DNA of 64,000 nucleotides from Ursus arctos (lineage: Eukaryota; Chordata; Mammalia; Carnivora; Ursidae), in contig NW_026622930.1 in NCBI RefSeq assembly GCF_023065955.2, positions 15,849,449 through 15,913,448 of the forward strand, read 5' to 3'. This document shows positions 34,226 to 46,062 of the stretch, in pieces. The notes beneath the pieces are model-generated. The model was not told the origin of the DNA, did no database searches, and worked only from the letters and a program-made list of their open reading frames with translations. Each line of letters starts with the position of its first letter. The stretch's first letter is position 1. The translations under genes were made by a program, and so were the position numbers.

Positions 34226-34879
34226 TACAAGCTTTAGAAGGAATTCTATCACACCTTATTTTTAAGTTGATCTTAGATTTCTTCCAAGAAGCATTAGCGG
34301 CTCAGTACACATTACAGGGGAGCGACAGGAGAACGAGAAACCCCTGCTTCAGTTTATACTCCAGTTCTTCTCAAAGTCGTCTCCTTCAGTACCAGAACAA
34401 AAGCTGATGCTCTCCATGGGGGTCTGGGTTATAACTCTTGGCCAGGAGGAGGACTGAGGGTCCAGAAGAAGTAGGCAAGCTTCGTCTCTCCCATTCCACT
34501 CCAGAATCTCAGAGTGAGATTTTGTGAACATGCGTTATTATTTTTTCTAGACTACATGAACATCAACAGACGATTTTTATATTAGGGGTTATCAATTTAG
34601 TCACACCTGGCAACCTAATATAATGGAAGTCTGTCTTGAAATTGGAGTTGGAAATCACTACATACTCTTAATTTTTATAAATTCATTGTCGAACTGCACC
34701 TTCATTATAGAGGCTCTTCAAATGAATAGAAGTTAAGCACGATGGGGTTGGTGTCAGGTTTCAGAACAGTGAAGACCAGGATTAAATCTCTCCCTAATGC
34801 AAGGCCCCTTGTGCTAACCTGGGTATCAACTCAGTGGCAAACAGATCTCATGGTTATCTCTATTCGATCATAAGGTCCT

Positions 34880-35025
34880 CAAAGACACACCTACTAGCCA
34901 GCTTTATGCATTTGACAAGTCATTTAAACATTCGTAGCCTCAGTTTTTTGTTCTGGAAGTGAGGCTCCTTATGTTTTCTTGGAGGGATTTATTAGTAATA
35001 AAAGAGATGACCTATGACAAATCTT
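34880..35025 (+). repeat. MIR fragment
   Basis: 'atttgacaagtcatttaaac', 'tagcctcagttttttgttct' and 'agtaataaaagagatgacct' follow MIR core order. Confidence 0.45.
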
Positions 35026-35159
35026 TTGTACAGTCCTTCGAGTAGCTAACTCTATTATTCACCTAGAGCTTTTTCCCTTAAGTATTTGTTTATGGGCGTG
35101 ATGTATGCACCATGATCAATGAAGAGTGACTTTAAGGAATTAGACTAGGATTCTAGAAG

Positions 35160-35390
35160 AAAGAACCCATTATGTGCCAATATGTGTGCAAGCTTACTTT
35201 ACACATGTCAACTACTCTAGTCCTCATTGATACTCTCCTCAATAGATGTCCATTTTTCCTATTTTATAATGAAGACCTTGAGGCCCAGGTAATTGCAATA
35301 ACAGGCCAAGTAAGAATGTTGGCATGGGTGCGACTTGAACCCAGATTTATGCAAGCTCAAAACTGTGCTTTTATCACCATGGTAAGAAAA
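35160..35390 (-). repeat. MIR or L2-associated remnant
   Basis: Reversed words in order: 'cattatgtgccaatatgtg', 'cctattttataatgaagac', 'gggtgcgacttgaacccaga'. Confidence 0.55.
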
Positions 35391-35399
35391 TGAAGCCAT

Positions 35400-37350
35400 T
35401 TTAGCCTGGCCATTCATTGCAAGGGACCTTCTGGGGATACACAGATGGGTGGCCCTAAGAAAAGAATTATTATTATCATCATTATTATTATTTCTGGAAT
35501 CACATTGATAAGAAACAACAAAATCCTGTTGTGAAAGAAGTTACAGAAGAGGGTTTGAATCACATTCCTAGTGAAATATGGATTTAAAAAACGCCTATCT
35601 TTGAAATGAAAATGCTAAAAAAAAAAAAAAGAAAAGAAAAAAAAAAGTAAGCTCCCAATGCAACAGAAATAGTAACAAAGCCGCAAATCAGGGTACTGGT
35701 CAATAGGAGAGCCAGGAGGCCCCCAGCACTCCAGTGTTGACTTAAAATAGTTCCCATAAATCAAAAGGCCGTGTTAACTCTGGATTCGGAGCATATCACC
35801 CAGGAGAAGGGCAACTTTAAGCCCTTCTCCATCCCCGAGTCCATAAAGGACCTTGATTAAGTGTGAGTAAGAGGAGTATGACGCTAAAGACATATAAACA
35901 AAGTGACTATTTTTCTTCTGTTTGGGGATGGAGAGGTGGACCTGACAAGCCCAAATCCCACCCCAACGCTGCTCCCTCCTTCCTGAAGTCTCCAGAAATG
36001 AAAAGATGGCTTTGTTGATGCACGGACCCCCTCCCCCACCTCCGCATCGGCTGGCGCGAGAAGGAAATGAGGAATGGTGTGTCCACCCAGGGTAAACACT
36101 CCGGTTCCCGCGAGTTTCTAGGGCCAGGAGTTAATGTATTTCTAACTTTAAAATAGACTTAGTCACCGTATTTCAAATGATCCACGTTACAGTACCTATA
36201 AAAACCTCATCTCGTTAGCTCTTCATCTCTTCTCTCATTACCTTCCTGTAGTATATTTTCACTCCATACATGATTTAGGGAACGTTTCTGATCAACGCCG
36301 TTTTCTGTCTCGGGAGTTTTGTCAAGTGGATTGGGAATCATATTTATTCCACAGAAGTAAGGGAAGGGGAGTGGATAAAGCCATAGATTTTTCTCTTCCT
36401 CACTCCATGTCCCAGATATTATATAGTAATGAGATACTGCTGAGTTAGTTTTGATCAAATCACCTAACATCTTCCACGTTAAGTTTGAGAATTCAGGAAG
36501 GCTTTTAATGTTTTAGTGTGCTAAGAACGTTTTTTTGTGGTTTGGTCAACTTTGCATTTTTTAATTCACATTTTTTATATTTCCTGTTTGGTGCACATTA
36601 ATTAGAATCGTTCATTCTTACTACAAATAAAAATTAGAGTAAGGGCCAACCACATTGCCAAGGGTGCCAATGTACAGAAAGCAATACTTTACCCCTTTTC
36701 TACTATGGAAATTTGCTAATTTCCATAAGACACCTAATTATTTTCTCCATAGTCATCCAGAGAGATGAAACTAGATGGACTAAAGTTCATTCAGGCAACT
36801 TTGCTATTGTGCTAATAATTTGATTAAAATTAACAGTAAACAGGGACTTGACTTTTACCTTCCCAGTGGTGAGATTTAAGTCTTGTGCACGAGAGCTACC
36901 ATAGTCAGGATCCAGGTCTAACATACCTTTGTGACAGGAAAATTAAAGACATGGGAACCTGCCATAATTTTCTCTTTAGTCCTTTAAAGACCACTATAAC
37001 TCAGAAAGCATCCACTTTATATTCAAGTGCAATGCTAATGGCTTATAGTTTCAGAGATTAAGAATGGTTAGGAAAAATATTACTCCCAGTTCTCCATTTG
37101 TGTGTCAGGGGAGACAGGAAAATAAATTTATTCTAAAATAAGCAAACTCACTTTCATCTTTTCTCCATATGCCTTAGTCTTGTAACATTTGTTTTAGACT
37201 AAAGAACGCTGTGTTGCCAAATTGCTTACATCTTAAAATGTTAAAATATTCTCTTTGGGCTCACAAAAGACTGCAAAGTGTAAAATGCTTATTTATTGCT
37301 ATTATCCTATCGCATAAGAATTAGCATGAAACAACTTGGTTGGGGGATGG
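35400..37350. other. unassigned; A-rich run and a CpG-richer block
   Basis: It has an A-rich stretch at 35618-35647. From about 35930 to 36110 there is a non-repetitive segment with clustered CpG ('catcggctggcgcgag', 'ggttcccgcgagtttc'), which stands out in this AT-rich region. Homeodomain-like 'attaattag' sits at 36597-36605. No exon is called. Confidence 0.4.
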
Positions 37351-37359
37351 GGAGAGACA

Positions 37360-38165
37360 GGGCTGGTGCTTGAACCTCTCCTCTTTGAATCTATACCGCC
37401 TGCCCGATGACATCATTCAGCTTCACGGCTTTAAGTGGCATCTCTATGATGACAACTCTCAAATTAATATCTTCAGCCTAGACCTTTTCCTTGAACTCCA
37501 GACTCATATATTCCACTGCCGACCCCACATCACCACGTGGATAACAAACAGGCATATCGAATGTAACATGTTGAAACTGATTTCACCCCTTCAACTTGCT
37601 TTTCCCACAGTCTTCCCATCTCAGTCACCGGAAACTCTAGCTATTTGACTACTCGGATAAAAAATCCTGGCTTCCTTGATTCTTTCTCTTCTTTCGCTCT
37701 CCACATGTAATTTAACATTAGATCCTGCTGGTCGTACTTAAAGGGTAAATTCAAAGCGCGTCATAGTCTCACCACCTCTCCTGCTACCACTTTTGTCCAA
37801 GCGTCCATCACCTGCTGCTTGCCTCACTGCACGGCCATCTTACCTGTGTGCTCTGCTTTCACCCTTGGTCTGTGCTCAACAACAGAGCCAGTGTGTCTCT
37901 CTTAAAACCTGGCTCATTGGGTCACTTCCTTGCTCAAAATTTCCCACTGGCTTCCCATATTGTCCAGAGAAAACAAGGAAATTCTTCAGCTGTCTACCAG
38001 GCCTTGCATGGTCTGGTCTGTTTCAATCCCTTCCTTTTCTACCACACCGACCTCTTTGCTGGCCCTTTGTACGTGATGGAAACAACAACTTGGTGAAATA
38101 TTTTCTAGCATATTGCTGGGCACCGAGTAAACAGCTGGTGAAGGTTATTTTGAGTGAATGAATGA
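37360..38165 (+). mobile_element. L2 LINE with decayed reverse-transcriptase region
   Basis: L2 encodes a CR1-clade reverse transcriptase. The plus frame at 37340-37648 retains HLYDDNSQINIFSLDLF and ITTWITNRHIECNMLK. The YDD at 37445-37453 corresponds to the F/YADD catalytic box, with the alanine lost. Further on come nucleotide landmarks 'ctcaccacctctcctgctac', 'ttgctcaaaatttcccact' and 'gccttgcatggtctggtctg', and a 3' tail near 'gcaccgagtaaacagctgg' ending in 'gaatgaatgaaag'. Frames are broken repeatedly, so it is a fossil. At 800 bases it is the best preserved L2 in the window. Confidence 0.82.
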
Positions 38166-38169
38166 AAGA

Positions 38170-38869
38170 AAAAGCAAAGATAATTCAGGAAAGCTTTTAG
38201 AATATTTTAGTTGTTGCTGGACCTTAATTTGTCCTTACTTGATATTTTTTTAATTTGGATATTTCTGATATTGTAGTATGCAGATTGAATTGCATGATAG
38301 TTCCAGTCCATATTTTTTTGGTTACTACTATGTTACCAGGGATTATATGAATTGGCTCCAGGTAGACAAAATAGCATCCCATGTGCCACTTGGCCCTGAA
38401 ACTAGCAATCGTACAACTGCTGTCTGTTTGTATCTTCTTCACATGTGATGCATAAGTCATGTGCCTGCTGTGAATCTGATTATGGGCCTGGCACCAACTT
38501 ATATTAAATAGAGTTGGATATCAGAACTCTATGGACTGTTGACAGTACCAAAGCTTGTTTTGTTTGTTCCTCGATTTGATTTGGTTACCAACATTTAGAA
38601 CTGGAGGATGGACGTGTGGGAGGTTGTGCAAAAAATATGTATTTCCATTTTCTCTTGAAAAATCAACAGACCTGGGAATCTTGGGCCTGTTTTTTAGCAT
38701 TCTGCTACGGACGAGCTGCAGCTTCCCCACCTTCCAAGATAGTTACCAGCTCCAGATTCTCAAAGAGGTTCCCAGTGCAAGGGGGAAGAAAAAACATGAT
38801 AAAATAACATTTTTTTTTCTTTTGAATATCTTTTGTATTTTGTAAAGATTCTGCATATTGTGTTTCATG
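38170..38869. other. unassigned sequence
   Basis: No repeat recognised. Overlapping frames on both strands at 38521-38845 (69-96 codons) are without support. Confidence 0.45.
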
Positions 38870-38970
38870 GTATCTTAAAGCCAATCTTTGGAGTAAATGG
38901 TGTTATCTGCGATTTTACAGCTAAAGGAGTGGAGTCTGAGAGAGTTTAATGACTGTCTTAATGAGTCAGC
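38870..38970 (-). repeat. MIR fragment
   Basis: 'atggtgttatctgcgatttt' and 'aggagtggagtctgagagag' follow a reversed MIR core. Confidence 0.45.
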
Positions 38971-39004
38971 TTATAGGGAACTATCATCCTCCTCCTCATT
39001 GTCA

Positions 39005-39240
39005 TCATGGTAATTTACATTTATCGAGTACTTACTATGAGCCAAACACTGTCATAAGTGTCTTTTATATGTAGATGTATTTAATCTTTCAATAACTCTA
39101 AGAAAGGCACTATTTATTCTTCTTATTTTCCAATAAGGAAATGAATGACTGGTAAGAGCAGTAATTTGCCTAGGGTTTCAAAGCGGGCAGTGATGGGGAG
39201 AGAATTTAAATCCAGATGGTCAAGTTCAGAGCCTGTTTTT
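39005..39240 (-). repeat. MIR or L2-associated remnant
   Basis: Reversed order: 'atttatcgagtacttactat', 'gagccaaacactgtcataag', 'gaaatgaatgactggtaag'. A CAN-SINE inserted at its high-coordinate end. Confidence 0.6.
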
Positions 39241-39440
39241 TTAAAAAGATTTTATTTATTTATTTGACAGAGAGAGAGAGAGAGAAACAGCCAGCGAGAG
39301 AGGGGACACAGGCAGGGGGAGTGGGAGAGGAAGAAGCAGGCTCCCAGCGGAGGAGCCTGATGTGGGGCTCGATCCCAGGACTCTGGGATCACGCCCTGAG
39401 CCGAAAGCAGACGCTTAACAACTGAGCCACCCAGGCACCC
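39241..39440 (-). mobile_element. CAN-SINE, full length
   Basis: Minus-strand copy with arctoid-type 'aacagccagcgagagagggg'. The TSD is cagagcctgtttt (39227-39239) and cagagcccagtttt (39441-39454). Confidence 0.95.
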
Positions 39441-39761
39441 CAGAGCCCAGTTTTAACCACAGGTCTATAGTGCTATATTCAGCATTGCCTAGGTCTGCCT
39501 AACTCCAAAGACACTCTTCTTTCCATCATTTCAAGAGCACAGAGTGACATAGTGAACCAAAAGCAGATCCTCATGAACATAAGTGGAGAAAAGATGTCCT
39601 GGAGACAGTGGAAAGAACTCTAGTGTCTTTCTTCTTGAGAACCGTGAACCTACACGGGGCCATTCTGCCCATGCTTCCACCACGGCTTGACCATATAGTC
39701 TGCCTTAGGGATATTCTTGTGTTAAATAATGTAAAACATCTCTTCGTGGGAACTCATTCAA

Positions 39762-39764
<3 letters not shown>

Positions 39765-39806
<42 letters not shown>

Positions 39807-39820
39807 TGTGTGGTGTGTGT
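39765..39820. repeat. (GT)n microsatellite
   Basis: Forty-one bases of perfect GT, then a GATGTGTGGTGTGTGT continuation. A plus frame reads it as a Cys-Val tract. Confidence 0.97.
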
Positions 39821-40868
39821 TTTCCTTCTGAATCCCTAGTGCCTACACTGTAGATTATCTTCTTACAGAACATTTTCTGTCCTGGCTTGAAAATTGACTG
39901 ACATTCATAATCTCTCAAAATTTCTTGATTTGACCAGATTGAATGCTGTTAAAAGTAAACACAAAAGAAATTTAGTGTGCCCTAAATGCTCAAGGCAAAA
40001 ATGAAAGTAGTACTATTTGACTGCATAGTCTTGTATTTCCAGGAATGCACAGTATGTTCCCAGTTAAAATGAATGTGTCTGATAATAGATATCTCTCAGA
40101 CTAGTTGAACTGCCATGAGCCCCCATTTCTAGTAGCTTGCCTTGCTCTTAGGGAACTCTTAGGGAGTTATCAGGGTCTAACTGGGTGTCCATGTTTCATT
40201 TTTAATAACCCAGGTGAACAAACATGATACCCCAACCATTTGATAGGAAATAACTGCTCACGCCTTTACTTCCCACATCCATCCAGCAGATTTTCTCTAC
40301 CAAAGTGATCAGAAGGGTAGAGTTCATTTTTAATTGGTGTAATTCCTCCTAAAACTCAATTGGAGGGACAACTATCTATTTTTTGGCTCAATTCCTTTAC
40401 GGTGTTTAGGGAGTTTGGATTTTTAACACATTATGAGCAAAGCATTCTTCAAACTAGGTCATCCTAGTTGGCACTCATTTTTTCTTTGGTTTATTGAATG
40501 CTTTTAATCAAATCAAGGCCAAAAGGTGAGCTGAAACCCAGTCCTTGCGATTTTCGCTCTTCCTTTGTTGCTCCACCTCTGTTGACCTCAAGTGGGAAGG
40601 AAATAATCTTACAAATATTCTGTGAAAAATCCTCCAAAGCTGATAAGTTCCTCTAATTCCATCTTATCCTCCAAATTGAGGACAATGCAAATGAAACTTT
40701 AAGAAGTCTCCCCTACAACACTCAATAGAAATGTATTGAGTAAGTAATGCGTATGAACGAAGATTCCCAAGTTTTTCCAGGCATCTCTGGAATCCCCATC
40801 TCCCCTTGTCTTGAATCTCCATTTCCAATGTTGAGCGGTATGAGTATAATGCCATTTCCAATTGAAGA
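39821..40868. other. unassigned sequence
   Basis: About 1 kb without a recognised element or credible exon. Confidence 0.45.
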
Positions 40869-41312
40869 TGTATTAGTTTCTTGGGGAAGTAGTAACAAAG
40901 TAGCACAAACTGGGAGGCTTAAAACAAGAAAAATCGATTCTCTTACAGTTCTGGAGGCTAAAAGTCTGAAATCAAGTTGTCAGTAGAGCAGGTTTTCTCT
41001 GAAGAGTCTAGGGAAGCATTCTGCCTTGCTTCTTCCCAACTTCTGGTGGCTCCCAGCAACCCCTGGCATTTCTTGGCTTTATAGACTCCAATCTCAGCCT
41101 TTTTGGCTTTACATGCCCTTTTTCCCTGTGTGTTTCTATTTCAACGTCTCTTTCATCTTTTTATAAAGACACTGGCCATTGCATTTAGGGCCCATCCTAA
41201 TATATGACTTCGTAATAATTATATCAGCAAATGCTGTACTTTTAAATAAGGTCATATTTTGAGGTTCTGGGTAGACATAGATTTTGGGGGAACACTATTC
41301 AAGCCCCTACAG
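40869..41312 (-). mobile_element. MLT1-type solo LTR
   Basis: Reverse-complement LTR order: 'tgtattagtttcttgggg', 'cacaaactgggaggcttaaa', 'acagttctggaggctaaaag', 'ataaagacactggccattgc', 'aggtcatattttgaggttct' and 'caagcccctaca' at the end. No internal part. Confidence 0.75.
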
Positions 41313-41339
41313 ATGGGTATCAGGAAAGGACAATCTAAA

Positions 41340-42290
41340 TTTAAGCCTGAAATGGAGAGTAGATATACCATTATGTTTATTTGGCTAAGAGTTTTCTGTG
41401 TTTACTGTTTGCTATAGGAATGATGTCATAGGCTTAAATTTTCTCTAGTATCCTTGTTTTTGTCTCCCTCTTTGTTTTTGGATTTTCCTAGAGATTCCTT
41501 AAATAGGATCCTTGACTTGCAGTTCTTTTAGTTATAATTTCCTGTGATTTTCTAGGACCCCTGTTGATGTGGTGTAAGATTTTAGGGAAGCAGAAGCATT
41601 CTATAGTCCTATGATTAATTTTTAGTCTTTCAGTGATCCTGACTTGGAAAATTCCCTTCCTCCATGTTGAAAGCTTGAGGCGGCTGGAGCTGGGTCTTTC
41701 CCTTCACCTTTCTGGAATGCTACAGGGCGCTGTATTCCAATATCTTTCTTCTTTCCAGTTTGCTAGGCTTTGATAAAATCCCAGGTCCATTAAATGCTGA
41801 TAAAATAGTTTCTCTTGAGGGCAGGCCTTGTTGAGAAGAACAAAAAGCTCTGGGTATATTTCAAAATGGTTATATTTCCTCTCATTGTGCTAGAAGCATA
41901 AGGGTTTTCTCCACAGCGAGAGTTTGGTAGGGTTCCTAGATGTAAAACTCACAAGTGTGCCCCACCCTGTTACTGGGTCTCCTTGGAGTTCTTAATTCTC
42001 ACAGCAGTCTATTCTGAGTATCTAGCAATTCTTTGATTATGGTTTAAGCTATTCCTATGAATATTGGCTACAGGTGTGGGCTGCTTCTTCCCATCAGCTG
42101 TGATTTTCTGTATCTTCTTTCCTGTCTCTCCAGTTTTCAGGGTAACGGTTTGCCCTATAACCTCACTTCTCTGACAGATTAAAGAAAAGTTGTTGGTTTT
42201 CAGTTTGTTCAGCTTTTTCCTTGTTGCGAAGACAAGGTTAATGACTTCTAAGTTCTACATGTTGGACCAGAAACCGCAAAAGTCTGAAAT
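41340..42290 (-). repeat. possible L1M-derived sequence
   Basis: The T-rich plus strand with 'ttcagtttgttcagcttttt', 'aatgacttctaagttctaca' and 'tgttggaccagaaaccg' resembles reversed L1M 3' region. The rest of the block carries no strong landmark. Confidence 0.4.
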
Positions 42291-42299
42291 GAAGATTAT

Positions 42300-42495
42300 G
42301 ATAATAATAGCACCTACTTCTACTGTGTGCCAGACTTTCTAATCCTTAATGGCAAACCAATGACATTTTATTATCTATTATTCCAATTGTAGAACTTGAA
42401 GCCTTAGTAAGTTGTGTAACTTGTTCAAGTGATAAAACTAGGATTTGAAACCAAATCAGCACATCCAAATGGTAACCACCATGTTACACCATGAG
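42300..42495 (-). repeat. MIR or L2-associated remnant
   Basis: 'ctactgtgtgccagacttt', 'acttgttcaagtgataaaac' and 'taggatttgaaaccaaatca' follow the reversed core. It ends 'caccatgttacaccatg'. Confidence 0.6.
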
Positions 42496-44469
42496 AAAAA
42501 AGCCTTGTCTCTTGTGTCTACTTAAGAACAGGCTAAGTCTTATTACTTCATAAAGGTAAGAGCTCCATTTTTAATAACATAGATGTAAGGTTCAAGTATT
42601 CAATGAATTGATTAGCTATGCGTCAAGCATTTCAGTTACTGTCTCTACATGACAGTCTTCCCTGAGCCATCAAACTAAATATCCTGACCTCTTGGCAGCA
42701 CCACACTTCCCAAGCTACAACCCAGCTAGAGAAAAAATATGGAAGATTCTTCATAGCTAACAACTGGAGATCTTTAGTCCTCTAGAGTGACATCAACAGC
42801 ACAAATTAAATCAGTGCAACTGAATGAGCAGCAGTTCTGTATGGGAGAGCCCTGCATTCTGGTTCTGAAAACCTGGATTCTTGTTCTACTCTTCCACTTA
42901 CCATCTGGGCACAGAACACAGGTCATACAACTCATCTGGGTCTTGGATTTCACACTGGGGCAATAGTAAGCATGTCTCAAGTTCTTTTTCAGTCTAAGAT
43001 TCCAAGTATTGTTCTAAAACAAACAAAAATATATAACTTGAGAAGGGTAGGAAGGACAGAGGGTGGCTTGAGGTGATCTGTATAGAAAACGTATATTTTG
43101 AACCCTTATATTCATTAGGAAAACCTAGTAAAGCCAAGGCATTAATTATTAAGCTTTACTGTTTATTATGTTTAAACCCAGTTCATCACTATAGCTGTCT
43201 GGTTCCTTCTTCATCCAACAATGTATCCTAAAGCATTTCACCCCATTAACAAAGCTGATATTCATTATTTGCTTCTTAAGACAAAAACTCAAAACCCACC
43301 ATATTTCCTAAAACAAACCAACAAACAAAAACCACATGATCAGTGTACCCTAAGGTAATTATTTGTGGTCCTAGAGAAGACTGGTTTAAGACAGAGCACG
43401 TGTTATTTGACAGTCCTTCCCCTCTAATGCCTTGGTATGTAGAAATCCAAAAATTCTAGCAAAAGCAGGCCCAACTGTATGGTACACTGGGAACTTCTTG
43501 AGACAGAAGGGCTCCAGACTACCATTCCTTTCCTTTTTGAGCTGTATGATTAATAGAACCTATCTCAAGATTGACATAGCTTTAAGTGAATTTGGTGAGC
43601 AATAAAAGACACTGATCTTCATGGCACTTTCTTGTAAGAGAACTTAATAGCAAATGATTGAGTTGCTTGAATTGTTGACCCAAGCTCTACATCCGGGCCT
43701 GATAATCATGAGGAATTGCTGATTCTCTTAACCCAGCCATTTGGTATTATGGATATACTTTGTCATTACTGTCAGCGAATATAAATTTTAAATAAAGTAT
43801 CATAGTAAAAGAAGCAGGAACATGGGAAGAAGTCTACATTATGTAACTAAAAGACAGAACCTTCTCCTTGTTACCATCCCACACCCTGGGAGACACAGTG
43901 ACTCCAGCAGAGACATGAGTGAGCATAATAGTAATGTACCCAAAGGCAGCCTGCTTCGTTAATGAGGCTAATGGTGATGACAGAGAACTCTCCACTTCTA
44001 CCTCTAGTTGGTCCCAGTTGGTTCTCGCTTGGTTCCTCAATAGTGAATTCCTCCTCATTGGCCAAAGTTCTTTGGTTATGACACATGGGTCTTTCACAGT
44101 GGTGATAGGCCAAGCTGAGAGTCTTGTTCTGAAGAAATCTACTCCTGATGGGATTTTTATTGGCACTGAATATCCAGGGAGAGCTCCTGATTTCTGTTCA
44201 AATAGGAATCATGACCAAGAATGAATTGTATGAATATGTATCTTGGGGAATGAAACTGACTTGGGGGGAAAAGGGATATTCTTGTCATGTCCTGGTAGGA
44301 GTATTGAGTTATATTAGTTGGTAATGAAAAGATATGTGATTTAATTCATACTCCAAACCAGTAAAGTGGGACATGCTAATTATGCCACAGACCATTATGT
44401 CTTTAAACCTCATTGCCATGCAGTATAACAACCTGACATTAATTTTGTGACTAATTATATTAAGTGTAG
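42496..44469. other. unassigned sequence
   Basis: No named element. At 43834-44224 three frames on both strands (110, 80 and 101 codons) overlap. None has a recognisable domain and I do not call a gene. Confidence 0.4.
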
Positions 44470-44690
44470 AGACAAAAGGATAGATTCTGGAGCCAAAACC
44501 TGAGTTCAAATGTTGGCTCTACCACCTATTACCTTTATGACCTTGGCCGTATATTAAATCTCCTATCTTTCTTCTCTCAGCCCCCCAAAATATTAACTCT
44601 ATTTCACAGAGTTGTTGCAAGACTTAATCAAGCAATGAAAAGTACTTAGAATTGTTCCTGATAAGGGACTAAGTCCCTAATAACTCTTAG
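44470..44690 (+). repeat. MIR SINE
   Basis: 'tctggagccaaaacctgagt', 'aatgttggctctaccaccta', 'atgaccttggccgta' and 'agagttgttgcaagacttaa' are in MIR order. Confidence 0.68.
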
Positions 44691-45937
44691 TAGTATTATG
44701 GTGCATCTTTCATAAGCAAAAATACATTTTTAAGGCATAATTACATCTTAAAATTGCCATCGTACATAAACGTGCCTCTAAATCTGTCATCAACAGAGAA
44801 GCACAGGCCAGTTGAGAATGCATTCCTGCTTAATGAGAGAGCCCTACACCGCTGGATAAATCCGTTCTTTTACTAGGAAAGCGATTGGTGGCTGTGGCCT
44901 AGGTCAGCCAGGATCTGAAGTCCACACCATCTTGGGTTCTCAGGAGACAGAAGTGGGCCGTTCTTCCCTGTTGCCCTGTGCCCGGCATCTGTTAATTGAG
45001 AGAGAGGCAGATGTATGAAATACATAGCTCAGTGTTGAGCGTCGAGGAGAGATTCCCCCAGAGAAGTTTAAAAAACCTATTTTGTTTGGAGTCAGGCCTT
45101 CTAAACCTGACTTCGTTTTTCCAGCTGCATCTAAATGGGTGTGTGTGTGTTTATCTTCAGACCTTTCCCCCTTTTCTCAGAATAACAGGCCAGAACTCAC
45201 ATTATTCACCCTGTCTTGCAAAGAGGTGTTTGGAGGAGGATTGTTTTCCTTTTGCTCTTTACTGGGTCCATTTTTTTTCTCATGATGAGTTCTTTTCCCA
45301 AGGCCTCTTCTAAGGTAGCAAACTGAGTTAAATTTTAGGAGCTGTGGTGATGTGCTTGTAAAGGAGAAACAAGGTGTCTGGGGCTGAATTTCAGTCAGGC
45401 CTTTCCCAGTGAATAATAGCATCAAAACAAGCAACTTCACCAAGACCCTTGACACTCGCATTTTTTCTAACATGGAATTAGGAAAAGCATCAGCGCTGCA
45501 GAGGAAATACACAGTCATTTGAATGTAAGAGTCAACAGTTATTTTCCTGCAGTCGTTTCTGAGCTCTTTCTTCAGCGATGAGAAAATAGAAAACATATGA
45601 AAAGAGAGTAAATATTGTGATAAGATAAATGGTAATTCCTTAATGAAAAGCACTTCGTAATCACCCCCTTTTTCTTTAAAAAGCAAAACAAGAAAGATAA
45701 TATTTTAGGACTATATTTTTTAAATCTCTTTGTTAAAAGGCCAATTTTGTGTAAATGCCTGTTAATACGAGCTTTTATCATGCAAAATCCCAAGGTTTCT
45801 TTGGTCCATTATCTACAAGTTAGAAATAAGAATCACATGTCCTTGAAACCAAACATCTGTTTTTAGGGAACTGCACTGTGAGACTCCAGGATTTCTAGCG
45901 CCTTGTATTTTAAACAATCTTAAAATCTCTTATATAA
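44691..45937. other. unassigned, with the longest repeat-free ORF
   Basis: The minus frame 45177-45686 is open for 169 codons. It has a hydrophobic stretch (VLVKLLVLMLLF) but no family resemblance, and plus-strand frames of 105 and 67 codons overlap it. I treat it as probably chance. Confidence 0.4.
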
Positions 45938-46062
45938 CAGTTATTTATTCATTCTTCAAATATTCCTTGACTGCCTATTAAGTACTCTTAGTCCCTGTCC
46001 CAGTTGGAGTTGGAGAAACACGTTTTTGACCCTCAAAGAGGCCCTCCTAAAAGACTAGAAGA
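45938..46062 (-). repeat. L2 LINE 3' terminus
   Basis: Reversed tail: 'ttatttattcattcttcaaa', 'ttgactgcctattaagtac', 'gttggagaaacacgttttt'. Confidence 0.5.

Noticed and set aside
43834..44224. Overlapping 80-110-codon ORFs on both strands
   Set aside because: No domain, no splice signals, and open frames on opposite strands at once are more likely a composition effect.
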